This document shows positions 16,079 through 24,173 of a stretch of 64,000 nucleotides of DNA, piece after piece. The stretch's first letter is position 1. Each line of letters opens with the position of its first letter. The position numbers and the translations under genes are program-made. A model generated the notes under the pieces. The model ran no database searches. It saw nothing but the letters and a program-made list of their open reading frames with translations, and was not told the origin of the DNA. This DNA comes from Agromyces aurantiacus (GTDB taxonomy: Bacteria; Actinomycetota; Actinomycetes; Actinomycetales; Microbacteriaceae): the NCBI RefSeq assembly GCF_016907355.1, contig NZ_JAFBBW010000001.1, forward strand, positions 1,612,001 through 1,676,000. Direction: 5' to 3'.

Positions 16079-17584
16079 TCAGAGCGAGGCGACCTCCGTC
16101 TCGGCCTCGGCGAGCTGCTCGCGTGCACCCACGCCCGCGTCGTCGTAGTCGACGTCCTTCGTCTCCTTCGAGATGAGCAGTGCCACGAGGGTCAGCACGC
16201 CCATCGCGGAGAGGTAGATGCCGACCGGCCAGGGCTGGCCGTCGGCCGCCGCCCAGAGCGCCACCGCGATGAGCGGGGCGACGGCGGCGCCGAGGATCGA
16301 CGAGACGTTGTACGCCACGGCCGAGCCGGTGTACCGCACGTTGGTCGGGAAGAGTTCGGGCAGGATCGCGCCCATCGGGCCGAACGTCGCGCCCATGAGC
16401 AGGAAGCCGAACACGAGGAACGCCTGCACGAGTGCGCCCGTGAACTTCGGGTCGAGCTGCGGCAGCAGGAACAGGTTGAAGGTCAGGCCGAAGACGATGA
16501 TCGCCGCGGTCACCCAGATGAGCAGGCGGCGCCGGCCGATCGCGTCGGCGATGGGACCCGAGAGCAGGGTGAACAGGCCGAAGAACACGACGCCGATGAT
16601 CTGCATCGTGACGAAGTCGGGGTAGGTGAAGCCGAGGCCCGGGTAGAAGGCGGCGGCGAACGCGTCGGGGTCGAACGGCTGTCCGGATGCCTCGGCGGCG
16701 GCCTGCGCGGCGGCGCTCGCGGTCTCGAGGTCGGCGGCCTTGGTGCCGTACGACAGCGTGAAGTTCGTCATGAGGTAGAAGAGCACGTACGTCGCGAGCA
16801 TGATGAAGGTGCCGAGGATCATCTCGCGCCAGTTGTGGCGGAATGCGGTGCCCAGCGGCAGCTTGCGGATGGCGCCACGCTCGGCCGCCTTCGTGAAGGT
16901 GCTCGACTCGACGAGCTTGAGGCGCACCCAGAGGCCGATGACCACCATGACGGCCGAGAAGAGGAACGGCACGCGCCATCCCCACTCGAGGAACCACTCG
17001 CGCGACGGCGCGAGCAGGTTGATCGCGAGGAACACGCCGTTGGCGATGATGAAGCCGATCGGCGCACCGAGCTGCGGGAACGTGCCGTACCAGGCGCGCT
17101 TGCCCGTCGGCGCGTTCTCGGTCGCGACGAGCGCGGCGCCCGACCACTCGCCGCCGAGCGCGAAGCCCTGGGCGAGGCGGAGGACGAGCAGGAGCAGGGC
17201 GGCGAACCATCCGATCTGCTCGTGGGTGGGCAGGAGGCCGATGAGGAACGTCGCGATGCCCATGGTGAGCAGCGACGCGACGAGCGTCGCCTTGCGGCCG
17301 TGCGTGTCGCCGAAGTGGCCGAAGACGATCGCGCCGATCGGGCGGGCGACCATCGCGGCGCCGAACACGGCGAACGAGGACAGCAGGGCGGTCGTGTCGT
17401 TGCCCGTCGGGAAGAAGAGGATCGGGAACACGAGCACGGCTGCGGTCGCGTATGCGTAGAAGTCGTAGAACTCGATGGTCGTGCCGACGAGGCTCGCGAG
17501 GATCACACGGCCGCGCGAGTTCGCGGGTGCGGTCGATGCGGGGGCGGGTGCCGTCGGGTCGGTGGGGGATTCGGTTGCGGTCAT
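16079..17584 (-). CDS. MFS transporter, metabolite:H+ symporter (MHS) family
   Basis: 501 residues, 12 predicted helices. MHS features are present: TIEFYDFYAYATAA at the first helix, the GHFGDTHGRKATL loop between helices 2 and 3, LRLAQGFALGGEWSGA, and a large central loop. An Ala-rich insertion (LETASAAAQAAAEASGQPF) lies in an extramembrane loop of the second half. Family members carry proline/betaine, dicarboxylates, shikimate or aromatic acids with protons; the substrate is not evident. The start is taken at the ATG 264 bp from the divergent A-T-acyltransferase gene. Confidence 0.85.
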   Translation of the reverse strand: MTATESPTDPTAPAPASTAPANSRGRVILASLVGTTIEFYDFYAYATAAVLVFPILFFPTGNDTTALLSSFAVFGAAMVARPIGAIVFGHFGDTHGRKATLVASLLTMGIATFLIGLLPTHEQIGWFAALLLLVLRLAQGFALGGEWSGAALVATENAPTGKRAWYGTFPQLGAPIGFIIANGVFLAINLLAPSREWFLEWGWRVPFLFSAVMVVIGLWVRLKLVESSTFTKAAERGAIRKLPLGTAFRHNWREMILGTFIMLATYVLFYLMTNFTLSYGTKAADLETASAAAQAAAEASGQPFDPDAFAAAFYPGLGFTYPDFVTMQIIGVVFFGLFTLLSGPIADAIGRRRLLIWVTAAIIVFGLTFNLFLLPQLDPKFTGALVQAFLVFGFLLMGATFGPMGAILPELFPTNVRYTGSAVAYNVSSILGAAVAPLIAVALWAAADGQPWPVGIYLSAMGVLTLVALLISKETKDVDYDDAGVGAREQLAEAETEVASL

Positions 17585-17791
17585 GGCAGGGCGGGACTTC
17601 CGGTGTGGAGGACGGCCGGCCCGGGGCGCTTCGGTGTGCGCCGCACCGCGTCGGCGGAGGGAACCGCTGCTTGTGGCAACCTGCACACCCTACGCACGCC
17701 GGGATGCGCTCGCGAGCCGAGCACGACGAACGGTGGAGAGCGTGCGACGAGCGGTCGCGTCATCCGATTTCGACCCGTCGCGGATGTCGCG

Positions 17792-17810
17792 TAAGGTAAG
17801 CCTTACCTTC
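17792..17810. promoter_or_regulatory. DtxR/IdeR-type iron box
   Basis: Arms AAGGTAAG (17793-17800) and CTTACCTT (17802-17809) flank a central C, a perfect 8+1+8 palindrome that closely fits the DtxR/IdeR consensus TTAGGTTAGGCTAACCTAA. It overlaps a TAAGGT that can serve as -10 for the gene starting at 17849. Iron-loaded regulator bound here would block transcription, so the downstream gene should be induced by iron starvation. Binding is inferred. Confidence 0.85.
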
Positions 17811-17848
17811 CGTCGCGGTTGCGACCATCCGATCCGGAGCCCCCACGC

Positions 17849-20554
17849 ATGCGCACCACCCTGGCCAGGACCGAGCCCGCCGCGCTCGACCTGCTCGGCG
17901 GCGACCCGCGCGCCACGGCGATCGCGACGCCCACGACCTCGATGGACTACGCCGAACTGGCGGAACGGATCGCCGACCGCCGGGCCGCGCTCGGCGCGGG
18001 GCGACGCCTGGTGTTCCTCGCCGGCTCGAACTCGTCCGAGACGGTCGTCACGTACCTCGCCGCGCTCGCCGCCGGCCACCCGGTGCTGCTGCATGCCGCG
18101 GGAGCGGATGGCGCGGCCGGCCTCGACGGGCTCATCGGGCGCTACCGGCCCGACGTCGTCGTGCGCGTCGGCGCGGATGGTGCGGCGCCCGAGATCGACG
18201 AGCTCGCCGAGGGCAGCCGGCACGTGTTCCACCCCGACCTCGCGCTGCTCGCGAGCACCTCGGGCTCGACGGGCTCGCCCAAGCTCGTGCGCCTGTCGCG
18301 CGCGAACGTGCTGAGCAACGCGCGCAGCATCGCCGAGTACCTGGAGCTGGCGCCGGCCGACCGCGCGGCCACCACGCTGCCGTTGCACTACTGCTACGGG
18401 CTCTCGGTCGTGAACAGCCACCTCGTCGCCGGGGCGAGCCTGCTGCTCACCGATCGCTCGGTGGTCGAGCCCGAGTTCTGGAGCGAGTTCGACGCCGCGG
18501 GGGCGACCTCGTTCGCGGGCGTGCCGTACACCTACGAGCTGCTGGAGTCGACCGACTTCGCCGCGCGCCCGCACCCGACGCTGCGGTACGTGACGCAGGC
18601 GGGCGGGCGGCTCGCACCCGAGCGCGTGCGCGCGCTGGCGCGGCTCGGTCGTGAGCGCGGCTTCGACGTCGTGGTCATGTACGGCCAGACCGAGGCGACC
18701 GCGCGCATGGCGTACCTGCCGCCCGAGCTCGCCGAGTCGGCGGCGGGAGCGATCGGCGTGCCCATTCCCGGCGGGTCGCTGCGCATCGACGACACCGTCG
18801 GCGGGGGCGCACCCGGCGAGGGCGAGCTCGTCTACTCGGGACCCAACGTGATGATGGGCTACGCCGAGACGGGGTCGGACCTCGCTCGCGGGCCCGAGCT
18901 CGCGGAGCTGCGCACCGGCGACCTCGCCCGGCGGCGCGACGACGGACTCATCGAGATCACGGGGCGGCTCAGCCGGTTCGTCAAGAGCTACGGGCTCCGG
19001 CTCGACCTCGACCGCGTCGAGCGGATGCTCGCCGAGGACGGGATCGAGGCGCGCACCGTCGGCGTCGACGAGCGGATGGCCGTGTTCGTCCGCCACGAAC
19101 GGTGGGCCGATCGGGCCCGCGCCGCCGTGCACCGGCGCACCGGGTTGCCGCCGCACGCGTTCGACGTGCACGCGCTCGCCGAGTTCCCGCGCACGGCCAA
19201 CGGCAAGCCCGACCACGCGGCGCTGCGCGCGCACGCGACGCTTCTGCGGGCGACGGATGGCGCGCCCGCCCACGCACCCCGTGCCGACGCGAGCGTCGCC
19301 GACCTCCGCCACCTCTACGCCGAACTCCTCGGGCGCCCTGACGCGACCGAGGCCGACAGCTTCACGAGCCTCGACGGCGACTCGCTCAACTACGTCGAGC
19401 TCGCCCTCCGGCTGGAGGAGCGCATCGGCGCGCTGCCGCGCGACTGGCCGAGCCGCACCATCCGCGAGCTCGCTTCCGGGCCGTCACCGGAACCGGCTCC
19501 GTCGGTCGAGGAGGGCGGCCGGCGGCCGTCTCGGAACCCTGCCCCGAGGGTCGACCGCCGCCGCCGTGGCCGCCGCGTCGCGCGGCTGGAGACCTCGGTC
19601 GTGCTCCGCGCCGTGGCGATCCTGCTCATCGTCGCGACGCACGCCGACGTCGTGCAGCTCAAGGGCGGCGCCCACCTGCTCCTGGCCGTCGCGGGCTTCA
19701 ACCTCGCGCGCTTCCGGCTGACCGGCCGCGGCGCGCGCCCGGCCGACGAGCGGGCGGCCCGGTCGCGCCGGGTCGGCGGGCTGCTCCGCAGCGCCCGTGC
19801 GCTCACGGTGCCCGCCGTGCTCTGGATCGGCGGCGTCGCGCTCATCACGGGCAGCTACGACCCCGCGACCGTGCTGCTGTCGAACTGGATGGTGCCGGGC
19901 TCCGAGGCCTGGAGCGAGCAGTGGCAGTTCTGGTTCCTCGAGGCGCTGGTCTGGTCGATCGTGGGGCTCGCCGCGATCTTCAGCGTGCCCGGCCTCGACG
20001 CGCTCGAGCGCCGCCACCCGTTCGCGTTCGCGGCGGCGATCCTGGCCGTCGCGCTCGTGTGGCGGTACGCCGCGGCGGGTGGCATCACGCCGTCGTCGCC
20101 GATGCGCTACGCGCTGCCCGCGATCGCCTGGCTCATCGCACTGGGCTGGCTCGTCGCCCGCTCGACCACCGTGCCCCGCCGAATCGCCGCCACGGCGATC
20201 GTGCTCGCGACCGTCCCCGGCTTCTTCGGCGACCCCCTGCGCGAGTCGATCGTGATCGTCGGGCTCGTCCTGCTCGCGTGGGTCACGAGCGTGCCGATGC
20301 CGGGTGTGCTGGCCGGACCGATCGGCATGGCGGCATCCGCCTCGATGTTCGTCTACCTCACGCACTGGCAGGTGTACCCGCCGATCGAGGAGGTGTCGCC
20401 GCCGCTCGCGATCGCGGCGTCCTTCGCGGTGGGGCTCGCGGCCTGGTGGGCGTGGGGGCGCGTCGAGGCCTGGGCTCGCACGCGCACGAGGAACGGCGCC
20501 GCGCGCGACCGCGACGGCGCCGTCCCCTCTCGGGCGTCGGTCACGCCGCGGTGA
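17849..20554 (+). CDS. Iron-regulated adenylation / carrier / membrane acyltransferase fusion
   Basis: 901 residues with three parts. Residues 1-470 are an AMP-forming adenylation domain: STSGSTGSPKLVRLSR, MYGQTEATARMAYLP, GDLARR, GRLSRFVKSYGLRLD and a final PRTANGKPD with the catalytic Lys. Residues about 482-560 are a phosphopantetheine carrier domain with the acceptor Ser512 in LDGDSLNYVEL. From residue 579 an acyltransferase-3-like membrane domain follows (RLETSVVLRAVAILLIVATHAD, with the His near 597, then about ten helices). The likely chemistry is to activate an acid, load it on the carrier and pass it to an acceptor at or across the membrane, as the separate DltA, DltC and DltB proteins do. 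The iron box at its promoter suggests a link to siderophores or an iron-stress envelope change. Substrate unknown. ATG with GGAG nine bases upstream. Confidence 0.82.
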   Translation: MRTTLARTEPAALDLLGGDPRATAIATPTTSMDYAELAERIADRRAALGAGRRLVFLAGSNSSETVVTYLAALAAGHPVLLHAAGADGAAGLDGLIGRYRPDVVVRVGADGAAPEIDELAEGSRHVFHPDLALLASTSGSTGSPKLVRLSRANVLSNARSIAEYLELAPADRAATTLPLHYCYGLSVVNSHLVAGASLLLTDRSVVEPEFWSEFDAAGATSFAGVPYTYELLESTDFAARPHPTLRYVTQAGGRLAPERVRALARLGRERGFDVVVMYGQTEATARMAYLPPELAESAAGAIGVPIPGGSLRIDDTVGGGAPGEGELVYSGPNVMMGYAETGSDLARGPELAELRTGDLARRRDDGLIEITGRLSRFVKSYGLRLDLDRVERMLAEDGIEARTVGVDERMAVFVRHERWADRARAAVHRRTGLPPHAFDVHALAEFPRTANGKPDHAALRAHATLLRATDGAPAHAPRADASVADLRHLYAELLGRPDATEADSFTSLDGDSLNYVELALRLEERIGALPRDWPSRTIRELASGPSPEPAPSVEEGGRRPSRNPAPRVDRRRRGRRVARLETSVVLRAVAILLIVATHADVVQLKGGAHLLLAVAGFNLARFRLTGRGARPADERAARSRRVGGLLRSARALTVPAVLWIGGVALITGSYDPATVLLSNWMVPGSEAWSEQWQFWFLEALVWSIVGLAAIFSVPGLDALERRHPFAFAAAILAVALVWRYAAAGGITPSSPMRYALPAIAWLIALGWLVARSTTVPRRIAATAIVLATVPGFFGDPLRESIVIVGLVLLAWVTSVPMPGVLAGPIGMAASASMFVYLTHWQVYPPIEEVSPPLAIAASFAVGLAAWWAWGRVEAWARTRTRNGAARDRDGAVPSRASVTPR

Positions 20555-21680
20555 ACGGCCCGATCTCGAGCACGGTCGAGCCGTCGGCGCAGACCGGGAT
20601 CGGAGCGGCGCCGACGACGCCGGGGCCGGCGCCGTCGGAGGTCACGTAGGCGCGCAGGTGGTCGGCCGTCACCGCGTCGCAGCCCGACGCGGCCGGCTCG
20701 GGCGCGGTGCCGAGCACGATCGCCGCGTCGCCGTTCGCCAGCACGAACGGCTCGCCCATCTCGCCCACCACCGTGGACCAGCCGATGCGCGATCCGTCGG
20801 CCGACTCGACGACGAGGCCGGGCCATCCCCAGACCGAGCACGAGACGTCGGACTCGTTCGTGAACACCAGCTCGAACCCGCTCGCGCCGTCGACCGAGAG
20901 GTCGGGTCGGGCGGCGTACTCGAGGCTCAGCTGCTCGTCCTGGCACTTGGCGGGGAGCGGCTCGGGCTCCTCGGGCGGCACGACCTCGCCGGGCGCGCCG
21001 TGGAGTGCGACCAGCGGGCCGAGCAGGAGGGACCAGGTCCCGTCGGCGCAGACCGGGACCCGGGCGTCGGCGACGATCCCGCCGCCGGCCCCGTCCGAGG
21101 AGATGTACGCGCGCAGGTGGTGCGACATGGCCTCGACGCATCCGATCGACGACGGGAGGACCGCCTCGCCCTCGGCGACGGCCTGCCCGCCGCTCGGCGG
21201 CAGGACCGCGAGCGTGCTCGTCGGTCCGGACGCGTACGCCCCGGTCAGGAACCCTCCGTCGGCGTCCTCGGCGACCAGGCCCGGCCAGCCGTCGAACGAG
21301 CAGGGCTGCGAGCCCGTGTTCGTGAAGACCAGCTCGAACGCGATGGCCTCCGCCGTCGATCGGTCGGGCTGCTCGCGGTACTCCATCGTGAGCTGCGAGT
21401 CCTCGCAGTGCGCCGGGCCGATCACTCGCGCCCGGTCACGCAGCTCGGCGGTCGGGGTGCTCTCCGCTCCGTCGCCCGCGTCCGCCGTCGTCGCGACGGA
21501 GGACGGCCCCGTCATCGCGACCGTCACCGCATCGCCCGCCGCCGCGCGTGCCGCTGACGCGTGGCTCGCGTGCGTCCGTTCGAAGCCGACCGCGCCGGCC
21601 ACCATCGCCGTTCCCCCCGTGAGCGCCGCCGTGACCGCCACCCCCGCGACCGCTCGGAACACCACCCTCTTGGTGTGCAT
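20541..21680 (-). CDS. Exported protein with two DUF4232 domains
   Basis: 379 residues. The N-terminus has a signal-peptide or anchor helix (VVFRAVAGVAVTAALTGGTAMVAG). Two tandem DUF4232 domains follow, each with the same cysteine framework: C-x-D-x-QL-x-(M/L)-EY, FELVFTN, C-S-x-x-GWPGLV, then GC-x-AV/M-x-HLRAY-(I/V)-SDGAG and VPVCADG. They are about 40% alike, so an internal duplication is clear. DUF4232 is common in actinobacterial lipoproteins and secreted proteins, function unknown. The ATG at 21680 has GAAGGGGATGAG upstream and is preferred to an ATG 15 bases earlier. Its 3' end overlaps that of the convergent acyltransferase gene by 14 bases. Confidence 0.85.
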   Translation of the reverse strand: MHTKRVVFRAVAGVAVTAALTGGTAMVAGAVGFERTHASHASAARAAAGDAVTVAMTGPSSVATTADAGDGAESTPTAELRDRARVIGPAHCEDSQLTMEYREQPDRSTAEAIAFELVFTNTGSQPCSFDGWPGLVAEDADGGFLTGAYASGPTSTLAVLPPSGGQAVAEGEAVLPSSIGCVEAMSHHLRAYISSDGAGGGIVADARVPVCADGTWSLLLGPLVALHGAPGEVVPPEEPEPLPAKCQDEQLSLEYAARPDLSVDGASGFELVFTNESDVSCSVWGWPGLVVESADGSRIGWSTVVGEMGEPFVLANGDAAIVLGTAPEPAASGCDAVTADHLRAYVTSDGAGPGVVGAAPIPVCADGSTVLEIGPFTAA

Positions 21681-21739
21681 CTCATCCCCTTCCACGTCAC
21701 CCGAACGGGTGACCCGAGGTGGACGCTAGCATATGGGCA

Positions 21740-21801
21740 GATATCTTCCTATAGTTTTCCCGGATATCTTCCTATACATCCACGCGCGGTGTTCCTATGC
21801 T
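21740..21801 (+). promoter_or_regulatory. Three repeats at 23-bp period in the promoter of a PadR operon
   Basis: GATATCTTCCTATA occurs at 21740-21753 and 21763-21776, and a shorter copy TTCCTATG at 21792-21799. The TTCCTAT cores start at 21746, 21769 and 21792, exactly 23 bp apart. The last copy overlaps a -10 box TATGCT (21796-21801) that ends six bases before the ATG at 21808, so the mRNA is probably leaderless. AT-rich against a GC-rich background. Likely binding sites for the PadR protein encoded next. Confidence 0.65.
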
Positions 21802-21807
21802 GGCTGC

Positions 21808-22161
21808 ATGCCACGCAGACGGGAAGGACGGCTCGTGGGCCTCGAGGTCGACATCCTCGGCGCCGGCATCGAGCTCCAGGCCGAGGGCGGTGACTTCTAC
21901 GGCTTCGCCCTCGCGAAGCGCATCGCCGATCACGCCGGCGCCAGCGCCCTCACGGCGCACGGCACCCTCTACAAGGCGCTGAACCGCCTCGCCGAACGCG
22001 GCCTGGTCGAGTCCGAATGGGAGGATCCCGCCGCGGCCGCTGAGGAGGGCCGACCACGGCGGCGGCTGTACCGGGTCACCGGCGCCGGCGCGATCGCCTA
22101 CCGGGCCGAGGTCGCGCAGCGCGCCGTGTTCGCCCCGGCGCCGAAGTCGGCCTTCGCATGA
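21808..22161 (+). CDS. PadR family transcriptional regulator (second copy)
   Basis: 117 residues. PadR winged helix: DFYGFALAKRIAD, the recognition helix HGTLYKALNRLAERGLVESEW, and the wing PRRRLYRVTGAGAIAY. The usual N-terminal segment (VGLEVDILGAGIELQAEGG) differs from the first PadR of this window. The start is set by the -10 box TATGCT six bases upstream; an earlier in-frame ATG would run back through the operator repeats. The gene overlaps its downstream membrane-protein gene by four bases. Confidence 0.85.
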   Translation: MPRRREGRLVGLEVDILGAGIELQAEGGDFYGFALAKRIADHAGASALTAHGTLYKALNRLAERGLVESEWEDPAAAAEEGRPRRRLYRVTGAGAIAYRAEVAQRAVFAPAPKSAFA

Positions 22162-22898
22162 GCGTCGCGACCCTCCGGCCCGACGGCGAGGTCGGGCTCG
22201 AGGCATCCGCCCGACTGCGGCACCGTACGGCGGGGCGCGTGGATGCCGCCGTCCTCGCGTGGTGCCGGTGGTACACCGCCGACCTGCCCGACGAGGTCGC
22301 CGCCGAGCGCCGGGCCGAACTCGCGTCCGACCTGTTCGAGGAACGCGAGCACTCGGGGGCGCGTGCGACCCCGTCGATCCTCTGGCGGGCCGTCCGCGGC
22401 ATCCCGGCCGACCTCGCGTGGCGCGGTGCGCGGCTGCGGCGCGCGGCGATCGGTGCGCCGCGGGGCACCTTCCCGCTCGCGATGCCGGCGCTCGCGCACC
22501 TCGCCGCCGTCGCCCTCGTCGCCTGGGGCGGCGTCATCCTGTGGCGCGTCGCACGGAGCATGGTCATCGGCGACTGGCACGGGGCCGCCGATGTCGCCGA
22601 GCTCTCGGTCGCGGGGCTCATCCTGGCGCTGGTCGGGTCGTGGCTGCTGATGGTCGCGCGCCGACGTGCGTTCGCCGGGCTCGTGCTCGCGGTCGCGGCC
22701 TACCTGCTCGTCCGCTTCGGGACCTACGCGCTCATGGAAACCAGCGTGAGCTTCACCGCCTGGTTCTCGACCTCGACCGGGCAGATGGTGCTCCTGAACC
22801 GGCTGGCGACCGGCGCGGCGGTGCTCTTCTTCCTCTCGATGGCCGCGTGGTGGCGTTCGCCGACCCCCGCCCCGCAGTCCGACGAGGCGACGCCATGA
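22158..22898 (+). CDS. Membrane protein of the second PadR operon
   Basis: 246 residues. The first 90 are soluble and contain a helix pair (WYTADLPDEVAAERRAELASDLFEE, written in two parts WYTADLPDEV and AAERRAELASDLFEE) that resembles the HAAS sensor of PadR partners. Four hydrophobic helices follow (about 113-130, 147-167, 170-188, 205-225). The start codon overlaps the padR stop (ATGA) and its own stop overlaps the next start (ATGA). It probably transmits a membrane or envelope signal to the PadR protein; this is inferred from the pairing. Confidence 0.75.
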   Translation: MSVATLRPDGEVGLEASARLRHRTAGRVDAAVLAWCRWYTADLPDEVAAERRAELASDLFEEREHSGARATPSILWRAVRGIPADLAWRGARLRRAAIGAPRGTFPLAMPALAHLAAVALVAWGGVILWRVARSMVIGDWHGAADVAELSVAGLILALVGSWLLMVARRRAFAGLVLAVAAYLLVRFGTYALMETSVSFTAWFSTSTGQMVLLNRLATGAAVLFFLSMAAWWRSPTPAPQSDEATP

Positions 22899-23641
22899 AC
22901 GTCCGGCGCCTGGTCGCTCCCGTCGCGATCGGCGGCCTGCTGGTCTGCGCCGCCGCGGTCGCGCTCACCGTCGTCGGCGCGTTCGGGATCGACCTCTTCG
23001 CCCCGACGCCGACGGGGGTCGGGGCGGTCGGCGAGGCGGGCGGGGGCGGCGGGACCGGCGTCGCCAAGTCCGCATCGTCGACCGCCGCCGGGATCACGAC
23101 ACAGGCCGCCCAGTGGGAGCTGGTCTCCGACGAGGAGCGTTCCGAGTACATGGGTCGCGAGCAGGTCATCGCCGAGTGCATGGCCGCGAAGGGCGTGGAG
23201 TACCGGCCGGCCGCGCCCTGGCTCAACCAGGACGCGCAACCTCGAGGGCTCAGCTTCGAGCAGTCCGTGATCTGGCTCGACGCGTACTACGGCGAGACGA
23301 ACGACGACTGGTCGGTGCCGGCGTCGGACTGGCGCAGACGCGGATGCCTCGGCGTCGGCGAGCACGCCGTGGCCGTCGCCCGGGCGGCCGGCACACCGCT
23401 GTCGGCGCCCCTGCCCGAGCCCGACCCGGAGGCGCTGACGGAGGAGGAGGAGCTGGCCTGGTTCTGGCAGGTGATCGAGACCTGCCTGGCCGAGCAGGGC
23501 TTCGGCCTCGACGACGACGGCACTCCCGGCTGGTGGGCGGCGATGTACGGCGACGCCGGCACCGGCGCGGCCTATCGCTGGGAGGACGCGGGCTGCTCGG
23601 GCTACGCCACCCACGTCACCGGCAACGACAACATGCACTGA
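22895..23641 (+). CDS. Exported or anchored protein of unknown function
   Basis: 248 residues. An N-terminal hydrophobic helix (residues 9-32) without a lipobox indicates a membrane anchor or signal peptide, followed by a Gly-rich linker. The outer part has paired cysteines (VIAECMAAKG, RRGCLG, ETCLAEQGF, DAGCSGY) spaced as two ECM/ETC-to-GC pairs, consistent with two disulfides in a duplicated helical domain, and is rich in acidic residues and Trp. Third gene of the PadR operon (ATGA overlap). I do not recognise the family. Confidence 0.7.
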   Translation: MNVRRLVAPVAIGGLLVCAAAVALTVVGAFGIDLFAPTPTGVGAVGEAGGGGGTGVAKSASSTAAGITTQAAQWELVSDEERSEYMGREQVIAECMAAKGVEYRPAAPWLNQDAQPRGLSFEQSVIWLDAYYGETNDDWSVPASDWRRRGCLGVGEHAVAVARAAGTPLSAPLPEPDPEALTEEEELAWFWQVIETCLAEQGFGLDDDGTPGWWAAMYGDAGTGAAYRWEDAGCSGYATHVTGNDNMH

Positions 23642-23702
23642 CCTCGGGCGTGAGCCGGGTCGGCACCAGGTCGCGGGGTCGCCGCGCCCGCGGCGCCGAG
23701 GC

Positions 23703-24173
23703 TCAGCCGCGCAGCGTGCGCAGCAGCCTCGCGGTCGCGATCGCGGCCTCGGCCGCCTCGCGCCCCTTGTCCTCCTTCGAGCCCGGCAGGCCGGCCCGGT
23801 CGAGGCCCTGCTGCTCGTCGTCGAGGGTGAGCACGCCGAAGCCCACGGGCTTGCCGGTGTCGAGCGCGACCCGGGTCAGCCCGTCGGTCGCGGCCGCCGA
23901 GACGTACTCGAAGTGCGGCGTGCCGCCGCGGATGATGACGCCGAGCGCCACGACCGCGTCGGCGCCCGACTCGAGCGCCGTCTTCGAGGCCACCGGCAGC
24001 TCGAAGCTGCCCGGCACGCGCACGAGCGTGAACTCGGCGCCGGCCGACTCGAGCGTGCGGGTCGCGCCCGCGATCAGCCCGTCGGTGATCTCGTCGTGCC
24101 AGCTGCCGGCGACGATCACCACGCGCAGTCCGCGTCCGTCCACGTCGAGTTCGGGCGATCCGGCTCCGCTCAT
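23703..24173 (-). CDS. ribH: 6,7-dimethyl-8-ribityllumazine synthase
   Basis: Condenses 3,4-dihydroxy-2-butanone 4-phosphate with the ribityl-aminopyrimidine to lumazine. 156 residues, the normal length. Visible hallmarks: [49 protein letters not shown] (with the catalytic His88-type residue in TPHFEY) and GFGVLT. Last gene of the rib operon, overlapping ribBA by four bases. It usually forms an icosahedral shell or a pentamer. Confidence 0.97.
   Translation of the reverse strand: MSGAGSPELDVDGRGLRVVIVAGSWHDEITDGLIAGATRTLESAGAEFTLVRVPGSFELPVASKTALESGADAVVALGVIIRGGTPHFEYVSAAATDGLTRVALDTGKPVGFGVLTLDDEQQGLDRAGLPGSKEDKGREAAEAAIATARLLRTLRG

Noticed and set aside
19484..20365. 293-residue minus-strand frame inside the acyltransferase gene
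   Set aside because: Shadow frame rich in Arg/Asp/His, without start signal or recognisable domain.
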